A stretch of DNA of 64,000 bases from Kineosporia mesophila (GCF_021129235.1 NZ_JAJOMA010000001.1:186001-250000); one strand, 5' to 3'; shown: positions 1-9,153, counted from the first letter of the stretch. Numbers and translations are program-made. Notes: generated from the letters alone by a model not told the origin.

Positions 1-2207
1 TCCCGGGGCACCTCGGCGGCCGGATGGTGCTCGACCGTGAGCCGGTTCACCTCCAGCCCCTCCGCCCGGCGAGGAGCGTCGTGCGGGACCTCGCGCACCG
101 TGCGCGAGACCTCGACACCGTCCGCACGGGAGATCACGGTGAGACCGTCGCTCTGCGGCGTGGTGACGATCGGCAGCGGCCCGGTGGAGGACAGCCCCCC
201 GAACACCGAGATACTCCCCGTAGCCGGACCTTCCGGCTGGTGAGGTGCAGCGGACTCGGCAATCGGCGCCCAGCCGTCCGACGGACTCGGCGCCCACCCC
301 ATGTCAGCGGCGGCCCATGAGGCCGGCTGACCTTCAACGGGGTGGCCCTCTGGGCCGTGGTGCCCTGCGGGCGCCTCGGAACCTGTGGATCCTGAACCAC
401 CCGCATCGGAGGCGGCCGAAGTGGCCGGCCGTCCGGATCCGGTCGCCGGCCCGGAACCGGTCGACCTCACCGACCCGGCAACCGAACCACCGCCACCAGA
501 GACCCCCGTGGTGATCTGCGTCCCCCATTGAGGGCTGCCCGGAGCCGTACTGCCCGAAACCCCGTTACCGGAAACGCCATGACCCGAAATTGGATCGGCG
601 GCAGGCGCTCCCGCACCACCCCGAGCTGCGGGCCGCCCCTGGTTCCCGGGTTCGGGCCAGGGGTTCGGCCCGGCCTGGTCGGATGCCTCGGCCCGGCTCA
701 GGTCGAGGGGTTCCAGCAGGCGCGGGCCCTCGTTCTCGAAGGGTTCCAGGGGGAGCGACGAGGCTGGGAGCGTGATCTCGGTGGCCTTCTTCCGGCTGCG
801 ACGGGCACGCTTCTCCACCTTCTCCTCGGCCGCCGGAGTGGCGACCGGGGAAGGGGCCTGCCCGTATCCGTAACCGTCGTAACCGTTGCCCTTCTTGCGC
901 GGGGCGAAGTTCAGCACCGTACCGAGCATCTTGGCGCTGACGGACTCCAGCGACTTCAGCGCCCGCACGGTCTCTTCACGCCGGCTGCGACCGTGACGGA
1001 CCACCAGGATCGCGCCGTCCGCGGCGGTGGAGATGAGAGCCGCGTCGGTGACGGGCAGCAGGGGCGGCGCGTCGATGATCACCACGTCGTAGTGCTCGGC
1101 CAGGGTGTCGAGCAGATGACGCATCTGCTGGGAACCGAGCAGCTCCGAGGGGTTCGGGGGAGTGGGGCCCGACGGCAGCACCGCGAGCAGGTCGCGCTCG
1201 TAACCGACCACCACGTCGCGCAGGTCGTGCTGACCGGCGAGCACGTTGGTGAGTCCGGCCCCGTTGCTGATACCCAGGTACTTACTGACGGCGGGCTTGC
1301 GCAGATCACCCTCGACAAGCACCACCCGGGCGCCGCTCTGGGCCAGGATCAGGGCGATGTTGCAGGCCGTGGTGGTCTTGCCCTCGTCGGGCAGGGCGGA
1401 TGTAACGGCGATGACCCGCGGGGGGTTGTCCACGTCGGCGAACTGCAGGTTGGTGCGCAGCGTGCGGAATGCCTCGGCCCGTCCGCCGAACGCGTCGGCG
1501 GTGACCAGCGGCTGCTTCGGTGCGGAGGCGTCGAACGGCACCACTCCCAGAGGCACCGAACCGGTGAGCAGTTCGAGGTCGGAGCTGCCGCGCACGGTGG
1601 TGTTGAGCTGGTCGCGCAGCATGGCCGCACCGATGCCGAGGCCGAGCCCGAGCAGCAGCCCGAGCGCGATGTTCAGCGGCACCCGTGGCGAGACCGGCGC
1701 TGTCGGGGCGATCGCCGGGCGGGTGACGGTCAGCATCACCGAGGAATCCGCGGTGGATTGGCCGGCCATCTCCAGACTGCGCACGACGTCTTGCAGCTGG
1801 GTCGTCACCGCCCGGCCGATGGCCGCGGCCCGGTCGGGGTCCGGGTCGGACACGCTGATGTCGATCAGCACCGTGTCGAGCTTCGGGCTGGCGTCGATCT
1901 TCCCGGCCAGTTCACCGGCGGTGTAGGGCAGCCGCAGCTGCTTCACCACCGGCTCGGTGACGGCGCTGCTGGTCACCATGCTCGCGTACGACTTCACCCG
2001 TTGCTGGCTGAAGGTACTGCTCTCGGAGAGGGAACTGAGCGAGGAGTTCTTGCCCGGGTTCTGGGCGGAGACGAAGACCTGGGTCTGCGCCTGGTAAACG
2101 GGCGTCTGCCGGCTCGTGTACGCGGCGGCGGCGACGCCGAGCACCGCCATGATCAGAACGATCAGCCAGTGCTGCCGGAGCACTCGCAGGTACTGGGTCA
2201 GTGTCAC
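1..2207 (-). CDS. Polysaccharide tyrosine autokinase (Wzz domain + BY-kinase), 3' end cut by window
   Basis: Inner-membrane regulator of capsule or exopolysaccharide chain length fused to a bacterial tyrosine kinase. The open frame was read by hand from a GTG at 2207 (MTLTQYLRVLRQHW) and stays open to the left edge, about 735 codons. An N-terminal TM near residues 14-30, a Wzz periplasmic domain and a second TM near 180-200 precede the kinase. The kinase has Walker A (LPDEGKTTTA, near residue 270), a Walker A' motif reading LVEGDLRKP where D would be usual, and Walker B (IIDAPPLLPVTDA). The tyrosine cluster YDGYGYG is not terminal: a Ser/Gly/Pro-rich tail of over 200 residues follows. The start is chosen by alignment with the paralog at 16073-17587. 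The nearest strong ribosome site (GGAGGAG) lies about 25 bases upstream, so the start is not certain. Confidence 0.88.
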   Translation of the reverse strand, partial: MTLTQYLRVLRQHWLIVLIMAVLGVAAAAYTSRQTPVYQAQTQVFVSAQNPGKNSSLSSLSESSTFSQQRVKSYASMVTSSAVTEPVVKQLRLPYTAGELAGKIDASPKLDTVLIDISVSDPDPDRAAAIGRAVTTQLQDVVRSLEMAGQSTADSSVMLTVTRPAIAPTAPVSPRVPLNIALGLLLGLGLGIGAAMLRDQLNTTVRGSSDLELLTGSVPLGVVPFDASAPKQPLVTADAFGGRAEAFRTLRTNLQFADVDNPPRVIAVTSALPDEGKTTTACNIALILAQSGARVVLVEGDLRKPAVSKYLGISNGAGLTNVLAGQHDLRDVVVGYERDLLAVLPSGPTPPNPSELLGSQQMRHLLDTLAEHYDVVIIDAPPLLPVTDAALISTAADGAILVVRHGRSRREETVRALKSLESVSAKMLGTVLNFAPRKKGNGYDGYGYGQAPSPVATPAAEEKVEKRARRSRKKATEITLPASSLPLEPFENEGPRLLEPLDLSRAEASDQAGPNPWPEPGNQGRPAARGGAGAPAADPISGHGVSGNGVSGSTAPGSPQWGTQITTGVSGGGGSVAGSVRSTGSGPATGSGRPATSAASDAGGSGSTGSEAPAGHHGPEGHPVEGQPASWAAADMGWAPSPSDGWAPIAESAAPHQPEGPATGSISVFGGLSSTGPLPIVTTPQSDGLTVISRADGVEVSRTVREVPHDAPRRAEGLEVNRLTVEHHPAAEVPR

Positions 2208-2360
2208 CGAATGTGCCGCCTTGTCATTGCACTCCTCCACCGGCCTGAGGGCCCTACCGTACCCATATCTGGCTACAGAGTGGGGTCGAATGATTGCTCT
2301 GGGTCATGTGGGCCGGGAGCAGTCAAGGTATTTCGGGGAGTTACACCTGATTGGGCGGGT

Positions 2361-2597
2361 CTACCGAACGGTCAGAGGGAGGTCTCGACCCGACCGGGCC
2401 ACCTCGTCGCACCAGCTGAGCACGCGGGAGACGATCTCGTCGTCCAGGGAGCGGCGCCCGGCCTCGACCTCGCGCAGGACGTGATGGCGAAGTGCCTTCG
2501 CGTCGCGTCGGCGGCGGGCCGCCCGGCTGAGCCGCCCTGCGGCCAGATGGCCGGCGGCGAGCAGGACGACGAATCCGGACAGAATGAGCTCCTCCAT
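2361..2597 (-). CDS. Small single-pass membrane protein, unknown
   Basis: Protein of about 78 residues beginning MEELILSGFVVLLAAGHLAAG. The first 20 residues are hydrophobic and would form one TM or signal anchor. A basic stretch (RLSRAARRRRDAKALRHH) follows, then an amphipathic cytoplasmic tail containing a Cys. The ATG at 2597 is tentative; in-frame GTG codons at 2624 and 2603 are alternatives, and no clear ribosome site separates them. It lies upstream of the kinase gene on the same strand, with about 150 bases between. I recognise no family. Coding is supported by third-position GC bias and a membrane-protein pattern. Confidence 0.6.
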   Translation of the reverse strand: MEELILSGFVVLLAAGHLAAGRLSRAARRRRDAKALRHHVLREVEAGRRSLDDEIVSRVLSWCDEVARSGRDLPLTVR

Positions 2598-2719
2598 GAC
2601 CACAGAGCGTACTTGCTTGATCACGGCATGTCAGACGCTTGGTCGCATGCGCCGTAATTGCTCACGTTCTGCCAGGTCAGGAGGGAATGTGGTGCAGTGG
2701 GCGGGCAGCGGGAAAAGGT

Positions 2720-3094
2720 TTAGCGGCGCGGATCGTGGTCGCGGCCCGGCCGGTTACGCGGGTAGTTGCGGGCGGTGTCGCGCAGGGCGATGCCCGCGGC
2801 CTTACCCATCGGCATGTTCGTGCGCCGGGCCTTGATCAGGTGGAAGACGTAGAACGCGACGATCGTGAGCACCCCGGCGTCGTCGACCATGCCGAACGGG
2901 CCGAGCACGGCCTCGGGGGCGGCGTCGATCGGGCTGATCAAGTAGGCGAACGACGCGACCATCGCCGCGATACCGCGCAGCGGCAGGCGGTAGCGGTAGA
3001 TCACGTAGAGCCCGACCACGAGCAGTGCCACAGCCACCAGCAGCAGCACCACGACGAAAGCCACCACGACCGTGACGGTGGTGTTGTCGCCCAT
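2720..3094 (-). CDS. DUF1232 (YkvA-type) membrane protein
   Basis: 124 residues. Two hydrophobic segments at about residues 8-33 and 38-55 are followed by the DUF1232 signature region, SPIDAAPEAVLGPFGMVDD, and another hydrophobic stretch, then a basic tail. DUF1232 proteins are small membrane-associated proteins of unknown role, and the D-x-x-P-x-x-x-x-G-x-x-D-D pattern defines the family. A strong ribosome site (AAGGGGGAC) precedes the ATG at 3094. It is divergent from the HNH lipoprotein gene. Confidence 0.85.
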   Translation of the reverse strand: MGDNTTVTVVVAFVVVLLLVAVALLVVGLYVIYRYRLPLRGIAAMVASFAYLISPIDAAPEAVLGPFGMVDDAGVLTIVAFYVFHLIKARRTNMPMGKAAGIALRDTARNYPRNRPGRDHDPRR

Positions 3095-3208
3095 TTCGTC
3101 CCCCTTTACTCGTGGAACACCATTGTCGATCAGATCTTCGGCACTGCCTCATCCAGATGACGGACGATGCGTACGAGACGTGGGCGAGCGGTGCGTTCCG
3201 GGCGAGGA

Positions 3209-3214
3209 TACGGT
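3209..3214 (+). promoter_or_regulatory. Possible -10 element (TACGGT) of a leaderless transcript
   Basis: TAnnnT hexamer ending 6 bases before the GTG at 3221, the spacing typical of actinobacterial leaderless mRNAs. There is no good ribosome-binding sequence before this GTG. Confidence 0.35.
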
Positions 3215-3220
3215 TCTGGA

Positions 3221-4150
3221 GTGAAAATTGGTCGCTCTGGAGCAGCCCTCCTCGCCCTGATGCTGTCCTTCGGTCTCGCCGGGTGCGAGGTCACCAACGA
3301 CATCGGTGGATCTACCGTGTCGGGTTCGGACTCCTCCGACGGCACCACGAGCGACGACAACAGCGGTCAGAAAGCCACGAAGGTACTGGCCACGCTCTCG
3401 GTGAAGGGCCGGGCCGCGGGTACCGGCTACGACCGCGACGAGTTCGGCAGCGCCTGGAAGGACGTCGACAAGAACGGCTGCGACACCCGCAACGACGTCC
3501 TCAAGCGGGACCTGAGCGGTGAGAAGTTCCGCTCGGGCACCAAGGACTGCATCGTGGTCAGCGGCACGCTGAAGGACCGGTACACCGGCAAGGCGATCAA
3601 GTTCACCAAGGAGGACGCCTCCGCGGTGCAGATCGACCACGTCGTCGCGCTGGAGAACGCCTGGGTCACCGGTGCCTTCCAGTGGACGAAGGAGAAGCGC
3701 ACCGAGCTCGCCAACGACCCGCTGAACCTGCTGGCCGCCGACGGCCCGACGAACTCGTCCAAGGGCTCGGGCGACGCCGCCACCTGGCTGCCCGCGAACA
3801 AGTCGTTCCGCTGCGACTACGTGGCCCGGCAGATCGCGGTGAAGGCGAAGTACGGCAACTGGGTGACCAAGGCCGAGAAGAAGGCCATGAGTGGTGTGCT
3901 CGAGAGCTGCCCCGACGAGCGCGTACCCACCTCGAAGTCCAGCACCAAGGCCGACTCGAAGGAGTCCGCCGCCACGTCGTCCGGGGGCCAGGACAAGAAG
4001 TCGGACGCCGACAGCGACAATGGCAACAAGGAGACCCCGGGCGCGTTCTGTCCCGACGAGGGAGCGAAGGCCAAGGACTCCGACGGCGACACCCTGACCT
4101 GCAGCATCAAGGGCGACGACGACCGGGCCCGGTGGCGTACCGCCGCCTGA
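3221..4150 (+). CDS. HNH-family (DUF1524/GmrSD-type) nuclease, predicted lipoprotein
   Basis: Predicted exported nuclease of 309 residues. The start at GTG 3221 gives a short basic N-terminus, a hydrophobic core and a lipobox (LAGC, Cys about residue 22). A TACGGT -10-like hexamer ends 6 bases before the GTG, suggesting a leaderless mRNA; the upstream ATG at 3167 would put 18 Arg-rich residues before the signal. A low-complexity Ser/Asp linker leads to the HNH core with IDHVVALENAW and DPLNLLAADGPTNSSKG...TWLPAN, where the DH and N residues are the expected metal and catalytic positions. A charged linker and a C-terminal CPDEGAKAKDSDGDTLTC segment resemble an excalibur-type domain. Such lipid-anchored nucleases are common in actinobacteria, with a proposed role in degrading extracellular DNA. 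Confidence 0.85.
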   Translation: MKIGRSGAALLALMLSFGLAGCEVTNDIGGSTVSGSDSSDGTTSDDNSGQKATKVLATLSVKGRAAGTGYDRDEFGSAWKDVDKNGCDTRNDVLKRDLSGEKFRSGTKDCIVVSGTLKDRYTGKAIKFTKEDASAVQIDHVVALENAWVTGAFQWTKEKRTELANDPLNLLAADGPTNSSKGSGDAATWLPANKSFRCDYVARQIAVKAKYGNWVTKAEKKAMSGVLESCPDERVPTSKSSTKADSKESAATSSGGQDKKSDADSDNGNKETPGAFCPDEGAKAKDSDGDTLTCSIKGDDDRARWRTAA

Positions 4151-4178
4151 TCTCCCCGGTTCCGCACAGTCTTCCGTT

Positions 4179-4197
4179 GTAGGTTAGGCATACCTCA
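4179..4197 (+). promoter_or_regulatory. IdeR/DtxR-type iron box
   Basis: The 19 bases GTAGGTTAGGCATACCTCA match 15 of 19 positions of the TTAGGTTAGSCTAACCTAA consensus and keep the inverted AGGTTA/TACCT halves. The site is 20 bases before the start of the siderophore-interacting protein gene, where a bound Fe2+-repressor would block transcription. Confidence 0.8.
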
Positions 4198-4217
4198 CTT
4201 TGGAAGGTGGTAGACGC

Positions 4218-5084
4218 ATGTCCGTCTCTCCCCGCGCAGAAGGCGCACGCGACGGCCGTGGGCGGGTCGGTGGCCGCGGCGAAGGACGTGGCGGCGCGAC
4301 CCTGGTGCTCACGGTCGCCAGGACCGAGCAGCTCAGCCCGACCATGGTCCGCGTCGTCCTGACCGGCGACGACCTGGCGCAGTTCACGATGAACGAGTTC
4401 AGCGACGCCTACGTGAAGCTGATCTACCCGCGAGCGGGCATCGAGTACGACCGGCCGATCGACATGAAGGCGATCCGAACCCAGCTCCCACAGTCGCAGT
4501 GGCCGCAGAACCGCACGTACACGGTGCGGCGCTGGGACGAGCAGGCCCGCGAACTGTCCATCGACTTCGTCGTGCACGGGGACGAGGGCCTGGCCGGTCC
4601 CTGGGCGCGCGACGCGAAACCGGGCGACGAGATCTGGCTGGCCGGTCCGGGCGGGGGCTACCGGCCCGAGCCGGGCGCCGACTGGCACCTCCTGGTCGGC
4701 GACGAGAGCGCCCTGCCCGCCGTCGCGGCCTCGCTCGAGGCGATGCCCGACGACGCGAAGGGCATCGTGCTCCTGGAGATCCACGACCCGGCCTCGGAGC
4801 TCAAGCTCACCGCTCCGGCCGGGGTCGAGGTCCGATGGCTGCTTGACACCGGGCGCCCGGCCGGCACGGTGCTGGTCGAGGCCGTCACTGCGCTGGAGTT
4901 CCCGGCCGGCACCGTGCACGCCTTTGTGCACGGTGAGGCCGCGGCGATGCGTGACCTGCGCCGGTTCCTCAAGCGTGAGCGCGGTGTGAAGCAGTCACAG
5001 CTCTCGATCTCGGGTTACTGGCGGATCGGCGCCAACGACGAGGAATGGCGCGCGGTCAAGAGCGACTTCCAGAACGCGCCCTGA
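4218..5084 (+). CDS. Siderophore-interacting protein (FAD/NADPH ferric-siderophore reductase)
   Basis: Cytoplasmic flavoprotein of 288 residues expected to release iron by reducing ferric siderophores with NAD(P)H. The FAD-binding barrel carries RTYTVR at about residues 99-104 and DFVVHGDEGLAGPWA. The NAD(P)-binding half has GPGGGYRP and GDESALPAVAASLEAMP, and the family's FVHGEA and GYWRIG motifs lie near the C-terminus. The ATG at 4218 has a GGAAGGTGG ribosome site; the N-terminal 25 residues are Gly/Arg-rich and probably disordered. Expression is probably iron-repressed through the IdeR-type box just upstream. No siderophore synthesis genes are in view. Confidence 0.92.
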   Translation: MSVSPRAEGARDGRGRVGGRGEGRGGATLVLTVARTEQLSPTMVRVVLTGDDLAQFTMNEFSDAYVKLIYPRAGIEYDRPIDMKAIRTQLPQSQWPQNRTYTVRRWDEQARELSIDFVVHGDEGLAGPWARDAKPGDEIWLAGPGGGYRPEPGADWHLLVGDESALPAVAASLEAMPDDAKGIVLLEIHDPASELKLTAPAGVEVRWLLDTGRPAGTVLVEAVTALEFPAGTVHAFVHGEAAAMRDLRRFLKRERGVKQSQLSISGYWRIGANDEEWRAVKSDFQNAP

Positions 5085-5102
5085 GTCACCGTTCCCGCAG
5101 GA

Positions 5103-6755
5103 CTACCGCAGGCGGCGGGTGGTCGGAGTGATCACCCGCAGCCAGCGGTAGCCGTACCGTCCCAGATCCACCTCGCCCTTGATCTCCTCGTCGTGAGGAC
5201 TGAGCAGATCGATGGCAGTGCTGCCGGGCTCCAGCTCCAGGGGCACGGTCACCGGGTCGGGGCCGAAGTTGTGCATGGCGATGATGACGGCGTCCTCCCA
5301 GGTCGACCGGTGCACGAACACCTGCTCGCTCGACTGCGGCAGGACCTCGAAGTCACCCCAGCCCAGTTCCGGGCTGCTGCGGTAGCGCGCGATCAGCAGC
5401 CGCACGAAGTTCAGCAGTGAGTCCGGATCGGCCCGCTGCGCCTGCACATTCACGTGCTCGGGCCCGAACTCCCCGGTCACCAGCGGCGCCGGGAACGTCT
5501 CGGCGTCGTCGTTGCGGGAGAAACCGGCCCCCGGCTCGCTCGTCCACTGCATCGGCGTGCGCACAGCGGTGCGGTCACCGATCTCCAGGTTCTCGCCCAT
5601 CCCGATCTCCTCGCCGTAGAAGAGCACCGGGGTGCCCGGTAGCGAGAAGAGCAGGCTGTAGACCATGCGGATGCGGTCGGCGTCACCGTCGAGCATCGGG
5701 GGCAGCCGCCGGATCAGGCCGCGGCCGTACACCTGCATGCGCTTCTGGGGCCCGAACGCGTCGAACACCTCCTGCCGCTCGGAGTCGGAGAGCTTGTCCA
5801 GCGTCAGCTCGTCGTGGTTCCGCACGAAGGTGCCCCACTGGCACTCGCGGGGGATCTCCGGGCGCTGCTCGAGCGCCCGCTGCAGCGGCCCGGCGTTCTG
5901 CCGGGCCAGCGCCAGGTACATGTTCTGCATCGTGATGAAGTCGAACTGCAGCGTGAGTTCGTCGCCCTCGGAACCGCCGAAGAACTCCAGCTGCTGCTTG
6001 AAGGGCACGTTCACCTCGCCGAGCAGGATCGCGTCGCCGGAGCGCCGGTTGATGAACGCCCGCAGGTCACGCACCACCTGGTGCGGGTCGGGCAGGGCGG
6101 TGGGGGACTCACCGATGGTGTCGATGAAGAACGGCACCGCGTCGACCCGGAACCCGCTGACGCCCAGAGCCAGCCAGAACCCGACGATGCGCGCGATCTC
6201 GTCCCGCACGGCGGGGTTCGTCACGTTGAGGTCGGGCTGGTACTTGTAGAAGTGGTGCAGGTAGTACTGCCCGGTCTTCTCGTCGAGCGTCCAGACGCTG
6301 CTCTCCTGGTCGGGGAACACCGGCTCGGGCTGCTGGCCCGCCGGCGGCTCGTCGACCCACACATACCAGTCCCGGTAGGGCGAGTCCTTGCTCTCCCGGG
6401 AGGCGACGAACCACGGGTGCTGGTCCGAGGTGTGGTTCACCACCAGGTCCACGATCACCCGCATCCCCCGGTCGTGGGCCGTCCGGATCGCCTCGACCAG
6501 GTCGCCGTGGGTGCCCAGGCGCGGGTCCACCCCGTAGAAGTCGGTGATGTCGTAGCCGTCGTCGCGATCCGGGCTCGGGTAGAAGGGCATGAGCCAGAGG
6601 CAGGTCACGCCGAGCTCGGACAGGTAGTCGATCCGCTGGGCGAGCCCGGCCAGGTCTCCGGTCCCGTCGTCGTTCCAGTCCATGAATGTCTCGACATCGA
6701 GGCAATAGACCACCGCTGTTTTCCACCACATGTCCGCTGTGTCAGTGATCCGCAT
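5103..6755 (-). CDS. GH13 alpha-amylase-family protein (trehalose-synthase-like)
   Basis: 550-residue cytoplasmic (beta/alpha)8 glycosidase; no signal peptide. The four GH13 conserved regions are present: DLVVNH (about residues 103-108), GFRVDAV with nucleophile Asp205, LGEVN with acid/base Glu247, and VRNHDEL with Asp315. The opening WWKTAVVYCLDVETF...DGTGDLAGL and the RTPMQW motif match the maltose alpha-glucosyltransferase (TreS) and alpha-glucosidase subgroup. A classical TreS is often longer, so the substrate (maltose/trehalose versus another alpha-glucoside) is not certain. It is divergent from a small unknown gene, with a 178-base shared promoter region. A second ATG (MWWKT, 6731) is a possible start. 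Confidence 0.88.
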   Translation of the reverse strand: MRITDTADMWWKTAVVYCLDVETFMDWNDDGTGDLAGLAQRIDYLSELGVTCLWLMPFYPSPDRDDGYDITDFYGVDPRLGTHGDLVEAIRTAHDRGMRVIVDLVVNHTSDQHPWFVASRESKDSPYRDWYVWVDEPPAGQQPEPVFPDQESSVWTLDEKTGQYYLHHFYKYQPDLNVTNPAVRDEIARIVGFWLALGVSGFRVDAVPFFIDTIGESPTALPDPHQVVRDLRAFINRRSGDAILLGEVNVPFKQQLEFFGGSEGDELTLQFDFITMQNMYLALARQNAGPLQRALEQRPEIPRECQWGTFVRNHDELTLDKLSDSERQEVFDAFGPQKRMQVYGRGLIRRLPPMLDGDADRIRMVYSLLFSLPGTPVLFYGEEIGMGENLEIGDRTAVRTPMQWTSEPGAGFSRNDDAETFPAPLVTGEFGPEHVNVQAQRADPDSLLNFVRLLIARYRSSPELGWGDFEVLPQSSEQVFVHRSTWEDAVIIAMHNFGPDPVTVPLELEPGSTAIDLLSPHDEEIKGEVDLGRYGYRWLRVITPTTRRLR

Positions 6756-6933
6756 GAAAGCGATCTATCACTTGTGGGCAACATTCGCGCTTCCACAACC
6801 AGGTCTCCAGCGAAACCCGATCGCCGGGCGTAGGGTTGAACTGCGGTCAATGGAGATGCGCGGGACCAGAATTTACCTTCGTGTTCTCCGGCCAGGCCGT
6901 GACGACAGAGAAGGAGATGGGGGTCAACCCGCG

Positions 6934-7278
6934 ATGGACCCGACACAGTTGGTCGACGAGGCACTGCGCCGTTTCACCGCCCGGCAGATCGCCGCGAACT
7001 CCGGTGACTCGACCGGGGCCGCACAGCCGGGCGCCGATGCTCTCGCAGCTGTCTTTCAGCACCTCGCCAAGCTTGACGGCTGGGCCAAGGTGGCCATCGA
7101 CCGCCTGGTCGCAGATCCCGAGAATGTCCGGGCCGCAGCCGATCTCAAGCTGAGTATGGATCAGGCGGCACGTCTGCACCCGCAGTTCATGCGCACTCTC
7201 TCCGAGGTCTGCGCGGGAACGGGGGCGGCCCCCGCGGCGCTCTCCCCGCACGTCCGGGCACCGGGGCCGGCAGCCTAG
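6934..7278 (+). CDS. Small helical protein, unknown
   Basis: 114 residues, predicted almost entirely alpha-helical, with no TM or signal peptide. The ATG at 6934 follows a purine-rich stretch (AAGGAGATGGGGG). A long hairpin with a T-run follows the stop, so it looks monocistronic. No recognisable domain; the Ala-rich C-terminus is probably disordered. Confidence 0.7.
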   Translation: MDPTQLVDEALRRFTARQIAANSGDSTGAAQPGADALAAVFQHLAKLDGWAKVAIDRLVADPENVRAAADLKLSMDQAARLHPQFMRTLSEVCAGTGAAPAALSPHVRAPGPAA

Positions 7279-7304
7279 GAACCGGCGCGAGCACACCTGA
7301 GGGA

Positions 7305-7337
7305 CTGTCCGGGCAGATATCTGTCCGGACAGCCTTT
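7305..7337 (+). terminator. Terminator-like hairpin built from two CTGTCCGGRCAG boxes
   Basis: 12-base arms at 7305-7316 and 7321-7332 around an ATAT loop form a near-perfect palindrome with one G:T pair. CCTTTTG follows. The hairpin comes 27 bases after the stop of the preceding small gene. The arms are also copies of a palindromic motif that recurs before and after the GH1 gene, so a protein-binding role is possible too. Confidence 0.6.
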
Positions 7338-7451
7338 TGTCCCCGGAAAACCGAAGCGCATTTCACAGGAAGCCGTTGTCCGGGCGTTTCCCGGGAATGA
7401 CGGCGCGCTTTAGTGGCGACCCGTGAACACTGTGTGATCTTCCGGCGAAGA

Positions 7452-7461
7452 TGTCCGGACA
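7452..7461. promoter_or_regulatory. TGTCCGGACA palindrome, candidate operator
   Basis: Perfect 10-base palindrome 205 bases upstream of the GH1 start. Identical copies are at 7322-7331 and 9214-9223; near copies are at 7306, 7377 and 7520. Clustering around a sugar-hydrolase gene suggests an operator. Confidence 0.4.
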
Positions 7462-7666
7462 GACGGCGGGGCGGGGCCGATCGGGTTGAATTCCGGGCCG
7501 GGTGTATCCGGCGGTTTTCTGTCCGGATGGTGGACGCCCGCCAGGGTTCGGGGGCCGGGGAACGGTGGTTCCGCAGCGGGCCTCCAGGACGCATGCTTGG
7601 GTGCACCCCCGGCCCGGTATGCCGGGTTTCGCACTCGCGGCAGAGTCCTCGACCCGATGGAGAGAC

Positions 7667-9082
7667 ATGGACACCACGCTGACCCAGCCCAGTTCCGGTA
7701 CGCCCCTGAGCCTGCCGCCCGGATTCCGCTGGGGCGTAGCCACGGCCGCCTACCAGATCGAGGGGGCGGCGGCCGAGGACGGCCGGACGCCGTCGATCTG
7801 GGACACCTACTCGCATACTCCGGGCCGGGTGCACGGTGACGACAACGGCGACGTGGCGTGCGACCACTACCACCGCATGCCCGACGACGTGGCGCTGATC
7901 AAAGGGCTGGGGGTGGACACCTACCGGTTCTCGATCTCCTGGCCGCGGGTGCAGCCGGGTGGCAGCGGGGCGCTGAACCCCCAGGGCGTCGACTTCTACT
8001 CGCGGCTGGTGGACGAGCTGCTGGCCAACGGCATCGACCCGTGGGTCACGCTCTACCACTGGGACCTGCCCCAGGAACTGGAGGACGCGGGCGGCTGGCC
8101 CGCCCGCGACACCGCCCACCGGTTCGCGGACTACGCGGCGCTGATGTTCGACCGGCTGAGCGACCGGGTGGCGAACTGGACCACGCTCAACGAACCGTGG
8201 TGCTCGGCCATGCTCGGGTACGCCTACGGGCATCAGGCGCCCGGCCATCAGGACTTCCCCGCGGGCATCCGGGCCGTGCACCACCTGCTGCTCGGGCACG
8301 GTCTGGCGACGCAGCGGATGCGTGAGGCGGCCTCAGGGCTCGACCGTCCGGTGCACCTGGGCATCACGCTCAACCTCGGCCCCGGGCACCCGGCCACCGA
8401 CACCGACGAGGACCGCGACGCCGCCCGCCGCGCCGACGGCCTGAACAACCGGCTCTATCTCGACCCGCTTCTCAAGGGGGCCTACCCGGCCGACGTCGTG
8501 GACGACCTGGCCCTGCGGCACGCCGAGCTGCCGGTGCAGGAGGGCGACCTGGAGATCATCTCGACGCCGATCGACGTGCTCGGGGTGAACTACTACACCG
8601 GCTGGCTGATCTCCCATGTGGACGAGGACGGCTCGAGCACGGACTCCGACGGGGCCCTGGTAGCGCGATCCGTGGGCCGGGGCCGCCCGGTGACGGCAAT
8701 GGGCTGGGAGATCGTGCCCGAGGTCTTCACCGAGCTGCTCGTGCGCCTGTCCCGGGAGTACCCGGGCGTGCCGCTGTTCATCACCGAGAACGGCGCGGCC
8801 TTCGACGACGTCGTCGCCGCGGACGGGTCGGTGCCCGACCCGGAGCGCCAGGCCTACCTGGAGTCGCACATCCACGCGGTGCAGGACGCGGTGGCCCAGG
8901 GGGCGGACGTGCGGGGCTACTTCGTCTGGTCGCTCCTGGACAACTTCGAGTGGTCGTACGGGTACGACAAGCGCTTCGGCATCGTCCGGGTCGACTACAA
9001 GACCCAGGAGCGCACCCTGAAGGACAGTGCGCACTGGCTGCGCGGCCAGATCCGGGTCTGGCGGGAGTCGGTCGCCGGGTAG
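7667..9082 (+). CDS. GH1 beta-glucosidase
   Basis: Cytoplasmic 471-residue family 1 glycosidase hydrolysing beta-glucosides such as cellobiose. It opens with the family's FRWGVATAAYQIEGA signature. TLNEP (acid/base Glu176), NYYTG and ITENG (nucleophile Glu374) are present, and VWSLLDNFEWSYGY closes the aglycone site. The ATG at 7667 has GGAGAGAC directly upstream; the open frame extends further back but without domain content. A strong terminator follows. Upstream TGTCCGGACA-type palindromes may be the operator, but no LacI-type regulator or sugar ABC transporter is adjacent. Confidence 0.95.
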   Translation: MDTTLTQPSSGTPLSLPPGFRWGVATAAYQIEGAAAEDGRTPSIWDTYSHTPGRVHGDDNGDVACDHYHRMPDDVALIKGLGVDTYRFSISWPRVQPGGSGALNPQGVDFYSRLVDELLANGIDPWVTLYHWDLPQELEDAGGWPARDTAHRFADYAALMFDRLSDRVANWTTLNEPWCSAMLGYAYGHQAPGHQDFPAGIRAVHHLLLGHGLATQRMREAASGLDRPVHLGITLNLGPGHPATDTDEDRDAARRADGLNNRLYLDPLLKGAYPADVVDDLALRHAELPVQEGDLEIISTPIDVLGVNYYTGWLISHVDEDGSSTDSDGALVARSVGRGRPVTAMGWEIVPEVFTELLVRLSREYPGVPLFITENGAAFDDVVAADGSVPDPERQAYLESHIHAVQDAVAQGADVRGYFVWSLLDNFEWSYGYDKRFGIVRVDYKTQERTLKDSAHWLRGQIRVWRESVAG

Positions 9083-9100
9083 TTCTTCGTCAAGACCACG

Positions 9101-9153
9101 AATGGTGGACGCCGTCGGGCACCCAAGGAGGCCGACGACGTCCACCATTTTTT
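9101..9153 (+). terminator. Rho-independent terminator after the GH1 gene
   Basis: Arms 9101-9118 and 9132-9149 pair over 18 positions with one mismatch around a 13-base loop. A run of six T ends at 9153. Confidence 0.9.

Noticed and set aside
528-2657. 709-residue open frame on the plus strand
   Set aside because: Antisense to the BY-kinase gene; its composition (His/Gln/Gly/Arg-rich, no domain) is the usual shadow of a high-GC gene.
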